Of a stretch of 64,000 nt of DNA, positions 58,886 to 64,000 are shown in pieces. This stretch comes from Siniperca chuatsi (taxonomy: Eukaryota > Chordata > Actinopteri > Centrarchiformes > Sinipercidae). The stretch is from positions 4,447,718 to 4,511,717 of the forward strand of contig NC_058065.1 in NCBI RefSeq assembly GCF_020085105.1. The letters are read 5' to 3'. The position numbers and the translations under genes are program-made. Each line of letters begins with the position of its first letter. Position 1 is the stretch's first letter. Below the pieces are notes generated by a model. It saw only the letters and a program-made list of their open reading frames with translations. It made no database searches and was not told where the DNA came from.

Positions 58886-60508
58886 TTGTCAAAATAACAC
58901 GAAAGCCACAACTTTCAGATGTCTTGTCATGATATAATCTTTAATCCCTATACATATATTTCCCTCTGTAACATTGCACATTATCATCATCATCAGTTTA
59001 GGACAGAACAGACAGACGGGGTATTTTGGTCAGGTCACAAGTAAATTAATAAAAATAATCAAATAATAGAAAAATCTTTTTCCACATAATCACATATAAA
59101 GTTCTACATATTGAATACAACAATGTAACAGGACGGTTAAACCATTGTATCTGTACAAATAGATTTTCACATGTTTTTGTCACATATTTCACATACTTTA
59201 TGATATACTGCACTTTTGGCCAACACACAGAAAAGCAAAGGGTTACAGATGTAACCCTGGTTCTCTGAGTCTCCCGATAGTGATGACGCTCATCGCTAAG
59301 TTTCTCTTCTCCAAAACCTGGGTCAAATAATATTTAACAAACAATTTTTCAAACAACTTTTATCCTGTTTGGAGGAGCGTGGTGGTTTTATTCACCGCAC
59401 TCAAATAGTGCTGCAAATACAGTTAATCCCTTTAAAACAGTAAACAGTATTTGTCCCAGGTGTGGTCTTTTTTTTTTTACAGGATACTTAGCTTCAGTAA
59501 ATTCCTTTTCTCTCGCATTCATGACGATGCTGGCGAACGATATTTATGTTATAAAGCCAACATACTGCACGGGAAAATTAAATCAGTTGACCTTAAACAC
59601 TCAAAGTTAGGGCTGGGTTTTTCCAAAAAGCACCTTCTGACTAAGCCCATCATCTTGCTGTTATATAAGAGAAAAGATGCTATGTCCATAATAATGTGAA
59701 AACGTGATGAAAAATGGCAATTATGTTTGTTTCATGTATTAATTTGAGGACAGTCTCCTCATCACTCCACACACATCTGATGTTTTCGTCTCTCCACGCA
59801 TAAAAACGTTTCCTTTTTTCCTCCTATTTTTTAAGCGCATAAAACAAGTGGATGGAAATGCACCTATTGTTTGGGTGTGTTGATCCTTCTTGTTGAGTCT
59901 GAGTCCTCATATAAAGCAGTGGGCATTGTGCACCACCTGGTGAAGACAGCAAAACATCTAAAAAGCCAAAGACACTTAAATGTGTTGGCCAAACAAGCCA
60001 GGACCAAACTTAATTTCGACGAGTAGAAAGTAAGAGGACTCCAATGGGGTGTCCACTGTGACTACTTGACGCATAACAAAAATGACTAACTTGACCAGGG
60101 GGTGCAACTCAAGATTATTTTCTTAATTAATTGAGAAAATAATCTTGGTTTTATTTTTTGTTCCATGAAATGTCAGCAAAATTGTTGATAAATGCTCTTT
60201 TTCTGCCATTCATACTACAACAAGATGTTTTTTTTTAGTGTGGAGGAAAGGTAAAAAAAATAAAAATAAATGGTTCATATTTATCAGCATTATTGTGCAC
60301 GTGCTCTAACTTAGTCAAAAGCTGCATGTAGCAAACCAAGCCCTGGTCATTCAGTACAGTTTCAACACAGATGCACGCACATTCACATGCATCCTTAACC
60401 TTTCACACAACCATACGGCGCACCCACCCACGTGCACTCCCCACACACACCCACAGAAACAGATGGCCAAAACGGCAAAGCTCAACGTACACTGTGTCCG
60501 TTTTGTTA
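58886..60508. other. Convergent intergenic region and probable pkp4 3' UTR
   Basis: Lies between the ends of kif5c (plus) and pkp4 (minus). It contains GGGTTACAGATGTAACCC, an 18-bp palindrome (59240-59257) within a GGTTCTCTGAG-type repeat end, and a 36-bp near-palindrome at 60111-60146. Minus-strand AATAAA candidates for pkp4 lie at about 60149-60154 and 59383-59388, and an ATTAAA at about 58935. The open frame at 59451-59699 shows no family resemblance. Confidence 0.5.
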
Positions 60509-62791
60509 CTACACCCAGGAGTCGGGGGAGCCGGTGAACTTGTTCGCCCTGTTTGAAGGCCTCCGTGTGGTGGAGTAGAAGTCCACGTAGTTGGTGTTGG
60601 CTTTGAATCGGAGCGACTGGCTGGCGTAGCCGTCGGGGGAGGACGGGGTCAGATGGACCGGTTCGTCCTCGTACGGCTCCTCTCCGTAGCCTTGTGGGGA
60701 CGACAGGTACATTCTGTAGCTGTTGTAGTTTTTCCTGTCGGGTTCGTCGTAAAATGGCTCTGTGTGCTGGGAGAGGAACAAGCACGTGATTTATTGACTG
60801 AGGAAGAAACACTGCCCAAAGGCCTGGTCACACCTGGCATAGTCAGTTAATTCCATTGATTAGAATCAGAAATACTTTATTGATCCCCGAAGGGAAACTC
60901 TTTGTTACAGCAGCTCGTCTTTACTTCAGTGCACACAGGAGAAAGTACTAGCAAAAAAATATATAATACAATACACTATGAAAACTATAAAAAACAGGTC
61001 AGAAAATAAATTAAGTACCAAGTGGGTATAAGTATAAAATAAAATCAGTGAAGTACCAAGTGGGTTTACCGGTTGATGATAATACGGTATAAATGCAATG
61101 TAATAATATAAGTAATAAGTAGTACTGCAGCAGCAGGTATGAATAATAAATAGGAAAAAACCCCAACAACAACTAAATATTGCACGAGTATTACACGGAT
61201 ATTGCACAGTTATTCAAGTATTGCAGAGATGTAATGATCAATGTCCAGTTTAGTGACCTAGGGTCATACAGACTAACACTTAGAGGGAGAGCCAACAAGC
61301 CAATGAGCTCTTTAGCTTAAAGAGATTTATTTTCCCTCTTCAATAAAACATTTTTGTTAGTTATTTATTGTTGTTAGTACGTGAAGCTAAACCAAATTGT
61401 GTAGTTTCATAATCTTTGATAGCTTGACCCCACAAGGCGTACGTCCAAGTTTAAGAAACTTGTTAATGAAACAATTTTAATGCAATATTTGGCATAAAAT
61501 GACTAATAGAATTATAGCTGTGTAAGAAATGGTGCTTCAACTTAATCATTTTCATTATAAGTCAAACATCCCAAAATATTCAGTTTGTTATCATGGAAGA
61601 CAAAGAAAACCAACAAATGTTGACATTTGAGAAGCTGGAACCAGTAAATTTCTGCCTAAAACATGACAAGCGATCAAACGTGTATTTAAAATGTGGTTGA
61701 TTAATTTTCAGTTGATCGATTAATGAATAAACAACAAGTAATGTTCTTTCATATTTCCATTAATAGCAGAAAAAGCAAAGATTCAATACTTTAATGCAAC
61801 AATATGGCTGAATTTTAAACATTTTTTACCTGGGACCTTCTCAAATCTTCTCCAGACTGGGAAGAATATGTCCCAATGAAATACGGAGTTTTCTTCTCAG
61901 ACCCTGAAATGGCAAATTTAACAGCACAGAGAAAAACATGAGCCAACACAGGTGAAAAGATTACTTTTCAACAGTTATAATTTGGTCTTAATCTGGTGGC
62001 AAGTTTGTGTGATAATACCCATTAATTAATTAGTGGCAAGACAGAAACACTGGTGGTCTGTACATAGATCCCTGAGGGACGCCACACTACAAGCTAATCC
62101 ATACGAACCTGTGTACTGCTGTTTGTGTAAACTGTTGTCTCCATAATACGTGTTGAGTTGCATAGATGACTGCGCCCTCTGATAGTTTGAGCTGTGTCTT
62201 CTTATCCCGAGCATCGCTGGGGAGGATGTTGCACTACCACCTGAGAACAAACAATACACTTTCAGAATGTCATAAAAAAATGTTACTGTTATAGATGTAA
62301 ACTTTATTTTATTGTTTCTTCAGGGGAATCCGTGAGTTTTAACCTCACTCGCCGGATCTTTCACCTGATTGGATGACGGGGGACATCTGTAGCGGGCTGG
62401 TGGGGAGGGTCGGCTGTGAAAGGTAGCGGTCTCGCTCCAGAGTGGAGACGGGAGTGACGAAGTGAGTGTAGTTCCAGCCGTCCTGCACACACAAAGTTCA
62501 CATCGGTTTAGTTGGAAATACTCACAGCAGAGTTTAAAATTCACACATATTTATAAGAAGTTTGACTGACTGTTACCATGGAAACATGGTGAAACTGTCT
62601 AACTTGCATTAGGCTAACCAAAGCCTCAATCTCTTTGTGAAACCGGCCCCTGACTTGCTAACTGATTGTTTATCACTGTATGTTAAATAAATAGTATTGA
62701 TGTGCTATTGCACACATATTGAACATTTCTGCAGCTCTTGTATTGTTAAAAAGGTTTTAAAACCAGCTAAAGTAAAAAACACACAGTGGTT

Positions 62792-62822
<31 letters not shown>

Positions 62823-63499
62823 GGTCTCTTTGCTCTTGAAAAGTTAAGAGTTTTCTTGGTGTGTCTGCTGGTACAGACCTGTTTGTAGAGGCTCCTCAGC
62901 TCTCTGTACTGCCACAGCGTGTTCAACACCTGAGCTGCTGCCTTCACGACCTTCATCGAGTACCTACGACATCCAGACGCACACGGCACGTTATATATGA
63001 AATCATTTCACAAAATTATAATGCCTGTAAAACACTTAAAAATAGAGAGTCTGAACAAATGACTAGAAAGTCACTGGAAAAATGATTCCTAGGTTTTTTT
63101 TTTTTAATAAGGTAATAAAGGTTAAAGAATTAAGCTAAAATGACTAAATGAAAAATGGTTTCATAAACTAAAAGATTTGCACATTTTCATCACAAAAAAC
63201 AAAATATGATGATTTCTACAAAAACTAAAAGCTAACATATTTTCATCAGCGACTGAATGAACCCTGCAAATAGATTTCTACATGAAGTCTCTCTGCCGTT
63301 TCGTACCCTTTCCCCCGTCCTTTGCTGATGTCCACCAGCTTCTCGATGCCGCCGCTGTCGGCTAAAGCTTTGGCGTTCTCCATGTTGCGGCTGGTGACCT
63401 CGTGCAGCGTACAGCAGACCGATGCCACCGTATCGTCTGACAGCACTGTCGGACTGCCGCCGGGCAGCCGGTTCACCAGGTCCCGCATGGCGTACTTTC
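60509..63499 (-). CDS. pkp4: Plakophilin-4 (p0071), C-terminal part only
   Basis: p120-catenin-family armadillo protein of adherens junctions and desmosomes, which binds cadherin tails and PDZ proteins. Six coding exons, 5' to 3': 63499-63307, 62963-62879, 62482-62365, 62240-62109, 61903-61830, 60766-60509. All phases are compatible, giving 285 codons plus stop. The first two exons carry the last armadillo repeats ([54 protein letters not shown]). [19 protein letters not shown] is the PKP4 version of this junction (CTNND2 differs after DGW). [13 protein letters not shown] and the PDZ-binding end DSWV close the protein. The upstream exons lie past the right edge of the window. The first exon here starts in mid-codon (two bases, GA), so it is internal. 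CTNND2 or ARVCF are the less likely alternatives. Confidence 0.88.
60861..61260. mobile_element. Retroelement-like repeat in pkp4 last intron
   Basis: Begins AATCAGAAATACTTTATTGATCCCCGAAGGGAAACTC, a motif widely dispersed in fish genomes. It continues with A+T-rich sequence carrying repeated TATTGCAC(A/G) words (61173-61220) and a twice-used AAGTACCAAGTGGGT (61013, 61051). I read it as the 3' end of a non-LTR element or its derivative. The class is uncertain. Confidence 0.5.
61520..61740. mobile_element. MITE-like repeat fragment in pkp4 intron
   Basis: Contains ATTCAGTTTGTTATCATGGAAGACAAAG-like, TTTGAGAAGCTGGAACCAG and GTTGATCGATTAATGAATAA blocks, the same family as 4555-4872 and 15331-15613. 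The ends are partly eroded. Confidence 0.55.
62798..62819. repeat. Poly(A) tract
   Basis: A run of about 21 A in the pkp4 intron between 62482 and 62879. No recognisable retroposed body was found beside it. Confidence 0.85.
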
Positions 63500-63573
63500 C
63501 TGCAGGAGGAGAGGAGACACAGAAGATGGACTTCAATTAAACTGACAGACATATTTTAACCTTGTTGTAAAGC

Positions 63574-63577
<4 letters not shown>

Positions 63578-63609
<32 letters not shown>
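63578..63609. repeat. (CA)16 microsatellite
   Basis: A pure CA dinucleotide tract in the pkp4 intron just upstream (minus strand) of the exon at 63499. The remaining sequence to 64000 shows no convincing exon. Confidence 0.95.
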
Positions 63610-63614
<5 letters not shown>

Positions 63615-64000
63615 AAGCTTTAAAGACATCCTTCCTTATTGGGTTCCTTTTCTTTTTGAAGCAGGGATCAGATGAGTTCCACAAATTGATAAATGGGCTT
63701 AGTGCAAACACCATGAGGTATTGTACTTCTTAATAACTATGACAAAGTGGGTCTCCCATAACTTGTGCTGTAGGTTGACAGCTGATGTAAGGTATTAATT
63801 AAGTATTGCAAATTATTCATGTTCACCTTGCACCAAACTTGTTTACAGGCAGAGCGCTGACTGACGTTTCTTTTAATATTGTTTGTTTTAGTACAGGTCA
63901 GTTGTTTATTTTACAGTTGGTTTAAGGAGTCCATTCACTTTTGATGGTGATACGGTTGGTGTTTGGATACTCCCAGTGCTCCACCAGCAGGTGTTTGGCT

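Noticed and set aside
59451-59699. An 82-codon frame between kif5c and pkp4
   Set aside because: A+T-rich, no motif, and lies in a probable 3' UTR or intergenic interval.
60509-63499. CTNND2 or ARVCF as the identity of the armadillo gene
   Set aside because: All share a DSWV end, but the [14 protein letters not shown] and FYSTTRRP blocks follow PKP4 rather than the CTNND2 sequence at the same places.
63578-63609. CRISPR-like repeat pattern
   Set aside because: These are simple dinucleotide microsatellites. No spaced direct-repeat array exists in the window.
63905-64000. A minus-strand frame at the window edge reading LLVEHWEYPNTNRITIKSEW then Pro and stop
   Set aside because: It does not match any part of plakophilin-4 I know and is cut by the window edge. 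It could be a transposon remnant, but I cannot support a call.

Overview
The window is vertebrate genomic DNA, most likely from a percomorph teleost. It has many short exons with phase-matched GT-AG introns, introns that are mostly short, A+T-rich non-coding DNA, and a dense set of small DNA-transposon (MITE-like) repeats that I associate with fish. Four protein-coding genes were reassembled exon by exon from the sequence. Every exon junction keeps reading frame and family resemblance. Family names come from recalled human proteins, not from a database search.

Layout: (1) 1102-5365, minus strand, orc4, complete (13 coding exons, 434 aa), with a non-coding first exon and promoter near 6281-6380. 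(2) 6400-8950, intergenic, nothing recognised. (3) CpG-rich promoter with an NRF1-type palindrome near 8981, then mbd5 on the plus strand: start codon 15062, stop 33400 (9 coding exons, 1454 aa), and a roughly 4 kb 3' UTR to about 37430. (4) 37430-39300, intergenic with a foldback element and a repeat fragment. (5) kif5c, plus strand, 39882-56535 (25 coding exons, 955 aa), with a 3' UTR to about 58885. (6) A short convergent intergenic stretch. (7) The C-terminal six coding exons of pkp4, minus strand, 60509-63499; the rest of that gene lies beyond the right edge.

The four genes do not form one pathway: replication-origin licensing (ORC4), a chromatin protein with MBD and PWWP domains (MBD5), a neuronal microtubule motor (KIF5C) and a junctional armadillo protein (PKP4). 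ORC4-MBD5-KIF5C is the human 2q23 order, but EPC2, which lies between MBD5 and KIF5C in human, is absent here, and PKP4 is brought next to KIF5C.

The most interesting signals are non-coding. A hAT-like MITE sits exactly on the kif5c exon 24 splice acceptor, with an apparent 8-bp target-site duplication that re-creates the acceptor. A cluster of degenerate tRNA-like cassettes lies in kif5c intron 21. kif5c exon 15 is flanked by complementary (TG)n and (CA)n tracts. kif5c intron 1 uses a GC donor and contains a 20-bp perfect hairpin. Several foldback and nested elements lie in mbd5 introns. I saw no canonical functional tRNA, no rRNA and no CRISPR.
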